Positions 23,947-36,654 of a stretch of DNA of 64,000 bases are shown piece after piece. The position numbers and the translations under genes are program-made. Positions within the stretch are counted from its first letter, which is position 1. The number at the start of each line of letters is the position of its first letter. The DNA is taken from positions 97,676,247 to 97,740,246 of the forward strand of contig CM043954.1 in NCBI GenBank assembly GCA_014529385.2, written 5' to 3'. Source of the DNA: Adiantum capillus-veneris. Taxonomy: Eukaryota; Streptophyta; Polypodiopsida; Polypodiales; Pteridaceae. The notes below the pieces were generated by a model. It saw only the letters and a program-made list of their open reading frames with translations, did no database searches and was not told the origin of the DNA.

Positions 23947-25308
23947 AGGAAAGCATATGGGTACTTTTTGAGGGATGGTTACTTGTGAAAGCATCCTAAA
24001 CAAAAGGGTGCTACACCACAATGGGTTATATGTAAAAAAGAGACTCAAGTAAAGCTCATGCAAGAGTTTCATGAGAGTCTATGGGCTGGACACAGGGGTG
24101 TGTGGGCAACCTTCTCCAAGTAGAAAGAAAAATACTGGTGGAAGGGTATGTATAAAGATGTATCTCAATTTGTAGATTCATGTGTAACTTGTCAAATGTA
24201 TTCAAATGTTCGACATCGTGATGGATTGCACCCTACATATCCACTAGCCATGCACTATAAATGGGTTGTGGATCTATTCACAATGCCTTTAGGACTCTGG
24301 CAAATGAGATACTTGGTTCTTGCACGAGAGGACCTAACTAATCAGGTTGAAGGAAGAGCATTAAGAGCTAAAACCACAGAAGCTGTGTGCAGATTCCTTC
24401 TTGATGAGGCGATTTGCCGTTATGGTTGTGTGGGAAAGATCACTGCAGATAGACGTGAGCTGGATGCTGAGGAAGCAAGGGAGTTATTTACCAGATTAGG
24501 AATCAAGCTTTCTCTTACTACAGCTTACAACCCTGAAGGCAATGGAAAGAGTGAAAGAGGGCATCCTCCTATCATCAAAGCTTTGGCCAAGGCTTGTGAA
24601 GGAAGAGTTGGTGAGTGGCCAAAACTGTTACCATATGCTTTATGGGCTGATCGTACAACACATAGCTCAGTAATAACTGGCTACATGCCTCTGGAGCTAA
24701 TGTATGGTCAAAAGCCAGTGATGCCGATTGAAGATACAATTCCCACATGGAATGCACTACCTTGGCAAGAGGGGCTTAGTAGGGAAGATCTCCTTGCACT
24801 GCGTATAAGGCAGCTAGAGAGAAGACCTAGAGACATTGAAGCTGCAAAAGAACGACTCAAAAATGCAAGGTTGAAAAACAAGGACTATTTTAATAAGCGA
24901 CATCGACTCAAGAGCAAAGCAATTGACAAAGGTGACTGGGTTTTAGTGTATGATAGTAGCCTTGATAACCAGCACACAGTCATGCGTAAGTTCTCAAAAA
25001 GATGCTTTGGACCGTATGTTGTAAAGCATGTGCATGAAAATGCTACTTATAGCTTGTCTGAACTAGATGGTACAGAAGTAAAGATTCCCATTGCAGGAAA
25101 AAGGATCAAAATGTTTAAGAGAAGAGGAGACAATGATCTAGAAGATGTTGATGAGGAAGAAGACAAAACACAGGTGAAGATCAAAGTGAACATGAAGCTC
25201 TCGAATCATACAGTGAAGAAGAAAGCAACGAAGATGTACAAGAGGGCTGATCTTACAAAGAGACAATATGGCACATACCAGAGGATGTGCAGGTTTAGAG
25301 GGGGTGGA
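23947..25308 (+). pseudogene. pol: integrase of the nested gypsy element
   Basis: After the solo LTR the frame resumes with the HHCC zinc module (HESLWAGHRG ... DSCVTCQMYSN, 24060-24200), then the core: WVVDLFTMPLG, DEAICRYGCVGKITADR, TAYNPEGNGKSERGH, EWPKLLPYALWADRTTHSS, GYMPLELMYGQKPVMP. Near the end, KRCFGPYVVKHVHENATY is a GPF/Y module. A 394-residue frame (24148-25332) is open, running into the LTR. The tail is basic and acidic low-complexity, not a chromodomain. AGAGGGGGTGGA at 25297-25308 is the polypurine tract. Confidence 0.88.
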
Positions 25309-27480
25309 TGTCGTGCTGTGGCACGTATATAGTGGGAACATGCATTAAACGATTTATCTTGTGATTTTTTGACGCATAAGTATACTTCATATAATACTCA
25401 TATGCATAAATAAAAGCTTTCTACCATACCTTAGTATTTACCTTTGAAGTAATATAAATGTACATTACTATTAGAAAGTACTGCAAGCAAGTATCAATGA
25501 TTGTGCCTCTTTTTGTCTGGGGGAAAAGCATTTGTATATTTTTTCTAATATCTCAACTATACCCTACCATATATAAATTATTTTCTTCTTTTCACATTTA
25601 TCTAATAATATAACCCTTCAATAATGCATACCTTCTTGGATACATACAAGAGGGAAGGGCCTACTAGAAGACTTTATGAAAAGGAAGATCCAAAGCTTCT
25701 TGGACCATCCCAATTTGAAAATTCCAACCTAAGGGCGTGGAGAAAAGGCCAAAACCAAGTCAAGCTCTTTTAGTAAGCCAATTTTGCCTTTTGAAGCATG
25801 TCAATCCGAGTTACAGGTCAAAAGTTACAGGGAAACCAGTGAAAAACCCTCTCACAACTACACTGTAAGAAGAGATGGTAAACAAGTGAATGAAGTGAAA
25901 AGAGGTAATCTTGGTCTTTTTCCATAAAATAAGATATTTGTAGGATAAAAGAGATAATCATGTGAATGTGACACCTCAAAAATGCCTTGAAGGACAAGAC
26001 ACACAAGTTGGGACCCCCTGCTGGAGCCACACAGAAGATGCCTAGGTAGGGCCCATATACATCATGCACCCACATGGAGCCTCAACGACCAAAAATGCTG
26101 AATTTCATGATATTTTGAGTCCTAATATAGCCCATTTTAGGAAATATCCAAAGAACATTTGATTTGGGCTAACTCTTTAGCCTAATCAAGTGATTATGTA
26201 AAACATGGCTCCCTCACCTATAAAAAGGGCAACCTTCTCTTCATTGGGGCAAGTTATGAGTGAGTGAGAATAGCTCAATTCCACAGTGTTACACTCATCT
26301 TAGTGCCACACTTTCTCTTGAAGAAAGGATGAAGTCTTGCCTCATCTTCTCTCTCCATTAAGGTGGTGGCGATTGCTCTCATGTAAGATATATGTTGCTA
26401 GTCTTTCTTTCATTTGCATATCTAGTCCAATACTTGTCTTTAACTCCTTCTCTATCTCTCATTATTTATGTTTAATACCACCACCATACTTAGATCTATC
26501 TCTAATTCTATCTTTACTCCTCCTTTCATCTCTCTTGTTGTGTCTTAATCATTTCATTGGAAGGTATTCAAGCAGCAATCTTGTCAATGTAACGGGCACA
26601 ACCTTCTTGCGGGAAACAATTATGTGCACAAGGTTAGTAACCGTAGCTTCATATTTCACAAGCACCTCTCTCTCTTAAGGTTCTTATTCTCTTCCACAAA
26701 CTCTAGAATCTCCTTGCTACAGGTACTTCTCTCCCCGCAGTATCCTTATTGCCTAAGGGCAACAATAGGGCTTGGGAGATAAACTCTCTTCTTCTTCTCC
26801 TTTCACTTCTTTCACACCTTTATCTTTGAACATACTAAGTATATCATCGATGAATAACCATAATCCACATAGAGGCGATTTCTTTCATTTCCATTCTGTG
26901 CAATCTATTAGGGTCAACATTTGGATTAGTCGAAAGATTCACTTTCAGCAACGCATAGTGTTTCTATTTGGTCCTGAAAGGCTCAACGAAATACTTCTCT
27001 CACCAGATCCCATCATACTACCTATTATTGACTATAAATTCTCTTTTGATGTGAGTGTGGTTATTTTATTATGAATCAAGAGGATTTGTACTCACAACTA
27101 ATCCCCATCGCTAGACAAAACATATACATTATAGTAAGCACAAAGCTACAATTCCAAAGAGCAATCCGTAGCTTATTTGGACAACAAAGATTAAATATCA
27201 TTAACTCATCCATTAACCCTTTTATCCTACCCATGATACGATATGATCGTAATCTCGATGTTTTCATTTTTGTTTTGTTGTGACTATCTTTCATGAGTTC
27301 TCTCCATCACGTGTGTGTTTGTAAGGAAAAGTGAGCGGCTTCTTTGGCTACATTTCTTCTTTAGCTCTAGAAGCTATGTTAGCTACATCTTAGCTCCTTC
27401 TCATAACCCTTGAGCTTCCTCACAAACTCTCATAGCAAGAGGCCCGGTGCCTTCCTGGCAAGATCGCCTACTTCTTGACA
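25309..27480 (+). repeat. 3' LTR of the nested gypsy element
   Basis: A 2172-bp near-identical copy of 15080-17255. It carries the same pair of short frames (to 27074 and 27071-27283). Confidence 0.92.
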
Positions 27481-30400
27481 GCATAAAGAGCTGGAGTCGA
27501 AGATTATGCATGAGGAAGATGATATGGACACTTTCCTTGCTAGTGTCAAGGATATCAATGAGCAACTTAAATTTCTGCAGGTGAAGTCATTTCAGACATT
27601 TCCCTTGTGCAGACTGTTCTTGATGCCTTACCAGATTCCTACTAGACTTTTGCTAGTACTTGGAGACTGATGACCCAAGGCAATCCTGAAGTTGTCAAGT
27701 GTGATGCATTATGCACATTGCTGTTGCAAGAGTCACTTTCTAGAAAAAACATGACTAGGCAGCATGCAGTTGAACATGCTTTTATTGCTTCTCAAAGAAA
27801 GGGTGGTAACAGTAATGCAGCCACTTCTTATGGTTCTGCTGCGAGTGGCAAAAATTCTGTTCCTAATGCTTTTGCTGGCAGCAATTCTTCTGGAAATTCT
27901 GGTGATAAGGGCAAAAAGAAGATGCGTTGCCATTATTGTAAAGCTAATGATCACTTGATCAAGTTGTGTCCTATAAGTTGAAGGCCAAAGAGGCTAAGAA
28001 GAAAGAGGGTGGTTCCACTGCAAATGCTGGTTCCACCACAAATGCAGCCATTGTTGAGTCTTCTGTGACAGGAGATTCTAATGCTGATGTTGATGCGGAA
28101 TGGGCTTTTAGTGCAGAGTGCACTTACAATCCTGCTGTCCATGATGCATGCTTGTCGGTTGTTGCTGTAGATTCACATGTGTGGTATTTCGACAGTGGTG
28201 CTACAAAGCACATTACCTCACATCATGAATTGTTTACCTCTCTCGAGTCTGTCCCTCATGGGAATTCAGTCACTTGTGCTAACAATGCCTCTTATCCAGT
28301 TCAGGGAGTTGGAAAGATTGTGCTTACTGCTGCTAATGACAGTTCTTTCACACTTGTTGATGCACTTTATGTACCTGGGATCAAGAAGCATCTCTTGTCT
28401 GTATCCACACTTGCTAGACTTGGACTTGTAGTCAAATTTGTGGATGACAGATGTACAATTCATGATCTCAATTTTGGAGATGAAATTGTTGCATCTGGTC
28501 TTTTGTGTCGTGGGCTGTATAAGCTCACTTTGTATGACAAGTGTGGACAAAATTTTGCAAATGCTGTTGCAGATTCAAGGGCTATTTCAGATGAAAAACT
28601 TTGGCATGCACGTTTTGGTCATCTGAATTTTGCCAGTTTGCCGCATTTGCAAAAATCTAATATGGTTGCTTCTTTGCCGCCTCTTAAAGCACCTGTCAAA
28701 CATGTTTGTGAAGGCTGTATTTTGGGTAAGATGCAGTGTTCTAAGTTTCCAAAGGATGGTTCAGTTCGGGCCACATGCAGGTTGTAGCTTGTGCATAGTG
28801 ATGTTTGTGGGCCCATGCAAACTCCGTCCTTGGGCAATTACATGTACTTCGTGACTTTCATTGATGATTACTCCAGGCATGCATGGGTATTTCCGCTTAA
28901 AGCGAAGTCCGAAGTTTTTATATACTTCAAACAATTTCTGGCTATGGTTGAAAATGTCTCGAAATGTACTATGGGCACCCTCCGTTCCGATCGAGGGGGG
29001 AGTATATGTCTTATGAATTTAATGAATTTTTGGCTAGTTGTGGGATAAAAAACCAATGGACAGTGCCTTATACACCTCAGCAAAATGGTGTTGCTGAGAG
29101 GAAAAACAGGTCACTTACGGAAATGGCACAATGTATGGTCAAAAGTCAAGCTTTGCCGCATTCTTTTTGGCTTGAGGCCATCATGTGTGCCACTTATGTA
29201 CTTAACAGGTGTCCTACGAAAGCTTTGCAGTCTATTACTCCATATGAAGCATGGCATGATAGAAAGCCTTCTATTGAGCACATGCGTGTTTTTGGCTGTT
29301 TGGCATATGCTTTGGTGCCACAAACACAACACAAAAAATTGGATGATAAGGCTGTCAAATGTATTTTTGTTGGTTATAGTGCTGAAAGCAAAGGTTATAG
29401 GTTATATCATACGCAAACAAAGCGTATTCAGGTTTCACGGGATGTAGTGTTTGTGGAAGATTCTGTTCAGCCCTTGCTGTCATGTACTAGAGACAATAAT
29501 GTAAGCTCACAGGACATTTATGACACTTTGTTGCCTCTTTTAATGAGGCAAATGTACAGCCTATGGGGGTTTCTGAAAATGGTACATATCAGGCTATTAC
29601 TGATGCAGATGTACATGATGTACTTGATTAGGAAAGGGCTGAAAATAAGCAGGCTAGAGGTATGCCAAAATGGCTGGTGCACACTTTGCGTGATAGTAAA
29701 TTGGATGCACCTTTGTCTAGTCGTACTCGTTCAGGCTCTCGCCATGTATCTTATACATCAGATTGTTATGCTTTGGCTGTGTCTAGTTTACATGATGTTG
29801 AGGAGCCTCTGTCTTTTGATGAAGCACAGAATTTAGAAAATTGGATGGCTGCCATGCAATCAGAATATGATGCACTTATAGAAAATGACACATGGAGTTT
29901 ATGTGATTTTCCTCCTGGAAAAAAGGCCATTGGTACAAAGTGGGTTTACAAGTTGAAACGCAAGCCGGATGGTGAGATCGATCGCCATAAGGCTCGACTT
30001 GTTGCAAAGGGTTATGCACAGCAAAAAGGCATAGATTATGAAGAGACTTTTGCTCCCACTTGTCGTATGACTACTGTGCATTTTCTATGTGCATTGGCAG
30101 CTCGTTTGGTTGGGATGTACATCAATCAGACATTGTTACTGCTTTCTTGAATGGTGACATATTTGAAGAAGTTTATGTAACATAGCCTCGCGGTTTTGTC
30201 ATAAAAGGACAAGAGGACAAAGTGTGCAAATGTAAGAAGGTTTTGTATGGGTTGAAGCAATCTCCTTGTGCTTGGTATGAGAAAGCTGACACTCATTTGG
30301 TGAAACGAGGCTTTCATAACAGTCCAACCGAAAGCACATTGTATGTAAAGCATGAGGGTAATGTACTTCTCATCGTGGTTCTTTATGTTGATGATTTGCT

Positions 30401-31350
30401 GATCACTGGACCGAATGAGAGACATATTGCTGAATTTAAGGTTGATTTGAATGCTACTTTCAAGATGAAAGATTTGGGGATGTTGCATCATTACTAGGGT
30501 ATACAGTTTAAGCAGTGTGATGGTGGTATTGCCTTGTGTCAAAAAAGTTACATAGAGACATTGCTATGTAAGTTTGGACTTGAGGATTGCAAACCTATTG
30601 CCACTCCCATGGAAACAGGTTTGAAGTTGAGTCTACATGTTGCTGGCGATCCTGCTGATGTCACTCTTTACCAAATTGCTGTTGGCTGCCTCATTTATGT
30701 ATGCAACACGAGGCCAGATATTCAATTTGCAGTCTCACAGGTCAGCAGATTCATGCATAGCCCAGGGTCTAAGCATTGGCAGGCTGTCAAGAGGATTTTC
30801 CGCTACCTTAGTGGCACTTTACATCTTGGTTTGTTTTATCCCAAGGGGGGATCATTGCCACCAGACTTACATGCTTTTTCAGACTCAGATTGGGTTGGTT
30901 GTTTTGACATGCAAGTGTCCACAAGTGGTTTTTTTTTTTGTTTCATGCTTGGCAGTTCATGTATATCATGGTTGAGCAAGAAGCAACCTACTGTGGCCAC
31001 TTCGAGTTGTGAGGCTGAGTATAGGGCAGTCTTCACAACTACGGTTGAGTGTGTATGGCTCAAATGCCTTATGGGTGGCTGATTTGGGTGTTGGACAGGA
31101 CACAACCAACACTATCTACACTAACAGTCAGAGCGCATTGGCAATTGCGAGGAACCCAAGTTTTCATGCTCGCACAAAGCACATTGAGGTGCATTACCAC
31201 TATGTCAGGGAGAGGCTCTCAACAGGAGAGACCAGCTTGGCTTATGTGCCAACACAGGAAAACCTTGCAGATCTTTTCACAAAGGCATTGTCTCGTGAGA
31301 AGCTTGAAGCTTTCCGCAAAGCTTTGGGCTTACTCCCCTTTGTGGACTGA
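27481..31350 (+). pseudogene. gag-pol: C-terminal gag, protease, integrase, RT and RNase H of copia element 2
   Basis: Gag resumes at 27485 (KELESK...) and ends with the zinc knuckle CHYCKANDHLIKLC (27926-27967). Protease: VWYFDSGATKHITSH (28180-28225). Integrase: LWHARFGHLNF, CEGCILGKMQ zinc module, VCGPMQTPS, FIDDYSRHAWVFPLK, YTPQQNGVAERKNRSL with the catalytic Glu, FGCLAYALVP. RT: GTKWVYKLKRKPDGEIDRHK, RLVAKGYAQQKGIDYEETFAP, LYVDDLLITG as catalytic box (30388-30417). RNase H: SDSDWVGC, SSCEAEYRAV, HIEVHYHYVRERL, LADLFTKALS. This is the full copia order; several interruptions. Confidence 0.92.
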
Positions 31351-31425
31351 TCATGTGCTCAGGGCATGGCACTTCCCTTTACTCATGTGCTAGCTCTCAT
31401 TCACCGCATCATTCCAAGGGGGATT

Positions 31426-31653
31426 TGTTACCATATACATGTGGTAGTGATGTGTGTGAACACACTAGGACCGCCGGGGCATTTTTTTCCTTTTTTAGGA
31501 GGTTTTTTCCGCCGTGCATTGTATATACGCCCATCACTCTAGGGCTATCTATCTTTCCATTGCACACTAACTAACACACTCTCTATTGTGTGCCTTGAGC
31601 TTCCTTCGTCTTCTCCAAGCTGTGTGTGTTTCTATGCAACCCTAATTCCAACA
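31426..31653 (+). repeat. 3' LTR of copia element 2
   Basis: 228 bp, preceded by the polypurine tract CCAAGGGGGA and followed by the target duplication CCAAA. Confidence 0.92.
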
Positions 31654-31950
31654 CCAAAACTTATGCATCAGAAACTTGATTACCATGGAACATATCAAAG
31701 CTCCACAAAGACATGATGAGAGTTTTACCTCCCAAAGCACGTACACAACAAGGGTTTGGAGTACAAGAGTGGGGATAACATGTAGCAAGGGTGTCTTTAC
31801 CTAAAACAAAATGCCATATCATACCAAATCAAACCAAACGATTCTTCCAATGGTGGTCACCCAAGATGTCGCCCATGTGTTGGATGAATTGCAAATTCCT
31901 CCATGGATAGTCGCCATCTTGAAGTTGATGAATCTTACAAGTATAGGAAG
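31654..31950 (+). repeat. Inner half of the left arm of the large inverted repeat
   Basis: It pairs in reverse complement with about 32645-32945: GTGTTGGATGAATT, CTCCATGGATAGT and GAAGTTGATGAA are found in both, as are CCAAATCAAACCAAA and its complement-like partner. Confidence 0.8.
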
Positions 31951-32221
31951 TTGGACAATTCTAGCAAGTATACTCACTCTCTCATCTTTCTTTAATAATT
32001 CTCCCTCTAGGAGAGAGAGAGTGAGATCATCCAATCTCTTGCATTAAAGAGACACCAAGCTCTTCAATTTGATCATGTCTACTTTGAAATGTTCTTTTCC
32101 AAGTCTAGCGGTCTTACCCTCTCCAATGACTTCCCACCTTTGACAAATCCGTTATAAATTCCCTACCCTCTCTCTTTTATTAAGCTAGTGTAACTACCAA
32201 CCATGTGCATTTACTATCCCT

Positions 32222-32272
<51 letters not shown>

Positions 32273-32644
32273 GATTGTTAATCTAGCACACACACCTAGC
32301 CAGACAAGGGTGACCCACGATCACATGGCCCTTGTTTTAGATTAATGAAAATATTGAAAAATCCCACCCTCTTTCTCTATATAAGGAGAAGTCTCCAAAA
32401 GAAAAGAACAATCTCACCAAGGCACAAGCTCTAAGTATTAGAGGTTATCATGAGCACTTTGAGGTGGAGGCATCATGCCTTCACGAGCCTTTACATTTGA
32501 GCATAGATAGAAGTGAGCTATGAAAAGGGTTTTGGGAGTCACCATCCACAACATCACACCACAAGGAAAGGGGTAGCTATTCACTCACGCATGCAATGCA
32601 CACATATCCCACATGCACCAAGGTGTGCAAGTGCCTCACACTTC
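31951..32644. other. Spacer of the inverted repeat
   Basis: No coding signal. It contains the (CT)n tract at 32225-32268. TATATAAGGAGAA at about 32379 resembles a TATA box but no gene follows. Confidence 0.45.
32225..32268. repeat. (TC)n microsatellite
   Basis: About 22 uninterrupted CT units. Confidence 0.97.
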
Positions 32645-33270
32645 ATATGCAATGATCTTGCCCTAGCTTCATCAACTTCATGATGGCCACTATCCATGGA
32701 GGCATTCCCAATTCATCCAACACATTGGCAACGTCTTGGGTGATCACCATTGGAAGACTCATTTGGTTTGGTTTGGTCCGATATGGCACTTTGTTCTAGG
32801 TAAAGACACCCTTGCTACATATTATCCCTACTCTTGTACTTCAAAGACTTATTCTATACTTCCTTTGGGAGGGAAAATTCTCATCATCTCTTTGTGGAGC
32901 TTGATATATTCCATGGTAATTAAGTCTGTGATGCATAAGTTCTAGGTCATGTTCATGGTGTATACTCTATTTTGTTTCTCCAACTTTGTCTCCTCTTCTT
33001 AGGGGTGTAGTCGGGTCTTCTCTAGAGTTGTGCACAATGTTGTATTCTCTCCCACTCCCCCTCCCTTAGAAGCATGTTTGGTATGTTGTGAATTGATCAC
33101 AATGTGTTTAAGTCATCTTGTATTTCTGTCGCATCCTAGCAAGGTGTGCCGCTTGTTTGTTTCTCTCTCATGCATTGTGTCATGGATCACGTGCTTGAGA
33201 TTATGATTTCTCTAGGTAGGGGAAGTGTTGAGGCCATCAATCCCTGCTGTGATTTCCCCCCATCATTTCA
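32645..33270 (-). repeat. Right arm of the large inverted repeat
   Basis: Reverse-complement partner of 31654-31950 joined to 13757-14082. Arms of about 620 bp with a spacer of about 700 bp before the copia insertion. It could be a foldback-type element or two inverted copies of one repeat; no transposase or terminal duplication was found. Confidence 0.78.
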
Positions 33271-34525
33271 CTAGTGCCCCCACTGAGGAGGGCTCTAAGA
33301 ACCCTTTAGTTTGCAATGCTAATAATGTTTGTAATAAATGATGGATGAGTGAGTGCAAGAATTTTCCAAGTGGACCTTTTAGGAAGAAGAGGTGCATGAA
33401 GCTCTGAAGAATTTAATTGAAGCCTGTATTCCTAGTTGCTCTACGGTAAGCATCCTAGGAAGATTGAACCCTATGTCCTTCGGCTAGCCGATCTCAACTC
33501 CTCATTGAGGGTCAACGCGCAAAAGCTCAAGAAGGAGTGTAAGTTGCCTTCATTGACATCACCATCCACACTCATCCTATAAGAGTGTCACAAGATGATG
33601 AAAGGGAAATCCTATTCTCCTTTGACATTCGCACGGGCGCAATCACGTTAGTAGGTTTTCACATTGCACCTTGCTTTTCCACACCTGCACCCCCACCTTC
33701 ACCACCTCCCATCCCAACACCAAAGACCAAATTACGTAGTCTCAAAAGATTACTACAAGCAAAAATGCCTACTCTCTCTCTTACTCTTGAGAGTGCGGAT
33801 GCATTCACACAACAACCTTCTTGACATTAAAGGACGACACAAATGTAAATGAAGAGAGAAAGCAAAACACTCCACATCTCCAAGGTATGTTGCTGCTACA
33901 CCAAGGCTACAATGATGACTTTGCAGCTAGCTACATAGTGGTTCGATTGGGTTTAATTCAGGTGGTAAGGCTCAAAACGTATATAATTAAGCCTATATAT
34001 GCTTTGGATGGCACTTTTACTCATAGAAAAGTGAGTCTACTCACTGAAGGATAGTTTTGACTCTTTTAAGAAAGTGCAAGAGGGGCAATCCTAGAGCTAG
34101 AGAATAGTGATGCGCTACTATTGTGGCTACATTGATTTGGCCTCGACAACAAAGAAACCTACACCCACACTTACAACCTTCCCTCTCCAAGGAGAGAACC
34201 TTTACGCATCATTATGTGATGAATCCCAACAATCAACCTTTTGCAAGGGGTTAACCTAATGCACCACAATGAATCCACTCAGTCAGAGTAATCTTGGATC
34301 GGAAGATGTTCTAGCAATAGCTCATTACAGCTATGTTTACAAGATAATAACTACAAGATATAAATGCCTCTTCTCAACCCTTTATCCTCCCTATGATAAA
34401 CCATGAAGTTAATGTAGTTATTTTTATCCTTGTATAACTAAGTTTTTAATCTACAAACATCCATGTCTTGAATCTCTTTTTAAAAAAAAAAGAGTTTAAG
34501 TCAAGTCATTTCTCAATCTTTTACA
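33271..34525. other. Unassigned sequence upstream of the decayed plus-strand gypsy remains
   Basis: Only short frames. One at 33585-33824 (MSQDDEREILFSFDIRTG, then a Pro-rich stretch PAPPPSPPPIPTPK) matches nothing I recognise. The part close to 34525 could be the leader of the gag remnant, but no primer site or LTR is visible. Confidence 0.4.
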
Positions 34526-36300
34526 ATGGCAAAGGTAGCATTCTCAACTTTCACTGGTAAAGTAGGTGAAGACACTGCAAATATTTCAGACAACTTGGAA
34601 ATACCTTGCATCATCTTTGGGAAAGATGATGATGCCTCGGGTTTGTGCATCTTTTCTCTTTCTCACGAAGGTACAAACAAGGTTATGGTGCAATTACTTG
34701 GCACAAGCCACCAAGGATAGGTGGGACTTATTGAGCGAAGCTTTTGTGAAGCTCTTTGGAGAGGACACAACATCAAAGAAGTTATTGCAATTATTGATAT
34801 AGGTGAAGCAAGGCTCAAGCAAGGTAGTTTTCTGGAGTACGCGTCATATGAGTTGAAATTTGTAGATCTATGGGTGTGATGGGTTGCATCACTAAGAGAA
34901 GGTGAAGAGGCATCTGATTTCCTAAAGAAGAATTGGTTTGTGACTGGGTTATGGCCAATCCTTGAAGAGAAGGTGAGAGGAAGGCTTCCTACTACCTATA
35001 AGATAGCAGTTGAAATGGCTTGCCTTAAAGACAAGAAGTTGCACCTGTAAGCCAAGAATGCCGATAAAGAGGAAACTAGTGGGGCCCAACCACCTCTAGC
35101 ATCACCTTCAATGGCCGCTTAGAGAATTCAACAACTAGAATTAGCAGAAGATCAATAAGACTTGCTCAATTGAATCACCAACCAACTTGAAAACCTCTTA
35201 GTCCATTTGGTGCAACAAGGGTACACACACAACATCAATCTAGAGCAAGGGAGAGGACAAAGAAGGAAAAACCTGGCGTACCATTACTATAATTGTGGAG
35301 AGGATGGCTATGGTATGTATTATTGTCCACACTCTAGGAGGAAAAATTTTAATAGGAGAGAAAAACAAAATCAACTCTCACCACCAAGGGCAAGACCACC
35401 ACCACCTAGGCCACCATAACAAGTACCACCCGTCCAAATTCTACAACCACTTGTTCAACCACAGTCACCACCACCACCACAGATCCTCATTCCACCCTTA
35501 TTCTCACCAATAGCTAGCAACCAAGCAGTGAGGGTCATCAGTCTTGAAGGTAAGGGCAAGATAAAAGTGGAGGAACACATCAAAGGAGTAGCGAAAGGGA
35601 AGACCAAGGCATAAGAGGTGGGATTTCATGGATGTTAAGCATGCTAGGCATGGTGAAGCTTTCTAAAGGGAAGAAAAGATGAAGACCAAGGGAGAGTCTA
35701 GAAAAAATCCATCCAGGCCCCAACATAGAATTGACATTGTAGGGTTTTTCTCTAGATGAATGTTCTAAATCGTATGATTTGCTTCAAGATGTCTTTGTGC
35801 AGGGCCCAAAGATCTCTTGGCCTCAGTTGCTCCACCTTGCACCTAGGGTGAGGAGATAGTGGACAAAGATGGTTAATACGAGACAACCAAAGCCAAAGGT
35901 ATCTGGGGCTATCTCCAAGAGAAATCTAGATGAAATACTATCTGTGATGAGATCCACATCAAAGAGAAACACATCTCTGATATCTACATCAATGGTGGTG
36001 CACAAATATGCATCACAATGAGAAATGATGTATCGTTTGGGCCTAGAGGTGAGTAGGCCACGAGCTAAGATGGAAAATAATGTCAAGGTTTGATGTGTTG
36101 GCATTGTAAATGCAGTTAGGATAAAAGCATTCAACATCGAGGTGGATATAGACATCTTTGTCATGCCACACAAAGGGGAGGGCTATCCTATCATTCTCGA
36201 GAGGCCTTGGCTTACGGCATATTGGCATAATCCAAATGAAAGATGCCAAAGGAAAGACAATACTCTATGACAATAAGACAGGTTGACAATGTGACATGGA
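34526..36300 (+). mobile_element. Decayed Ty3/gypsy gag-protease remnant (plus strand)
   Basis: It starts MAKVAFSTFTGKVGED; the next frames contain DRWDLLSEAFVKLFGED, reminiscent of the gag domain, then YHYYNCGEDGYGMYYCPH, a CCHC-like knuckle (35282-35335), a Pro/His-rich linker (35390-35510), and protease-like phrases YINGGAQICIT (about 35980) and YPIILERPWLT (about 36186-36218). Reading is lost repeatedly, so it is a very old fossil with many breaks. No LTR is recognisable. Confidence 0.65.
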
Positions 36301-36342
36301 TCAAAAACCTATGAAGATGAGTTTTCTAGCGGCTCTTCAGAG

Positions 36343-36373
36343 AGAAGAGAGAGAAAGAGAGAGAGAGAGAGAG
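36343..36373. repeat. (GA)n microsatellite, short
   Basis: An interrupted run of GA units at the start of a purine-rich segment. Confidence 0.9.
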
Positions 36374-36468
36374 ACCGAGGCCGATAGAGGGTCAAGGGAG
36401 AGAAAAAAGGAGCAAAAGCGATGGTGACGACGATGTGGGATCGAGGTGTGTTTGCCAAGGAAAAAAAT

Positions 36469-36469
<1 letters not shown>

Positions 36470-36552
<83 letters not shown>
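36470..36552. repeat. (GA)n microsatellite
   Basis: About 41 uninterrupted GA units. The long Arg-Glu and Ser-Leu frames read here are artefacts of the repeat. Confidence 0.97.
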
Positions 36553-36555
<3 letters not shown>

Positions 36556-36654
36556 AATTTGAGAAGAGAGGAAAAGAATCTTTTTGGAATTTGCTTGCCG
36601 AATTCCAAAAAAACGCTTGCCAAAAAATTCTCGCCAAAAAATATTCCCCGAATA

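Larger units (their letters stand above)
15080..27480 (+). mobile_element. Ty3/gypsy LTR retrotransposon with 2.17-kb LTRs, nested in copia gag
   Basis: LTRs 15080-17255 and 25309-27480 (TGTCGTGC...CTTGACA) are about 98% identical by eye, so the insertion is fairly recent. Flanks are GCGT (15076-15079) and GCAT (27481-27484), a 4-bp target duplication with one change; the related solo LTR at 21911 shows a perfect 4-bp duplication, supporting 4 bp as this family's habit. The order is primer site, gag with zinc knuckle, protease, RT, RNase H, (solo LTR insertion), integrase, polypurine tract. No chromodomain is apparent. It has a handful of breaks in gag-pol in addition to the inserted LTR. Confidence 0.92.
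14083..31653 (+). mobile_element. Ty1/copia LTR retrotransposon (outer element 2), split by a nested gypsy element
   Basis: LTRs of 227 and 228 bp (14083-14309, 31426-31653; TGTTACC...CCAACA), a primer site TTGGTATCAGAGCAGG at 14311, a polypurine tract AAGGGGGA ending near 31423, and perfect target duplications CCAAA (14078-14082 and 31654-31658). The body has the copia order gag, protease, integrase, RT, RNase H. Of its 17.6 kb, 12.4 kb (15080-27480) is a gypsy element inserted in gag. The LTRs differ at about ten positions (around 4%), so it is older than its insert, whose LTRs differ by about 2%. It is broken in several places. A second copy of the same family lies at 63261-64000 in the other orientation. 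Confidence 0.94.

Noticed and set aside
32379-32391. TATATAAGGAGAA as a promoter
   Set aside because: No gene or element start follows it; it lies in the spacer of the inverted repeat.
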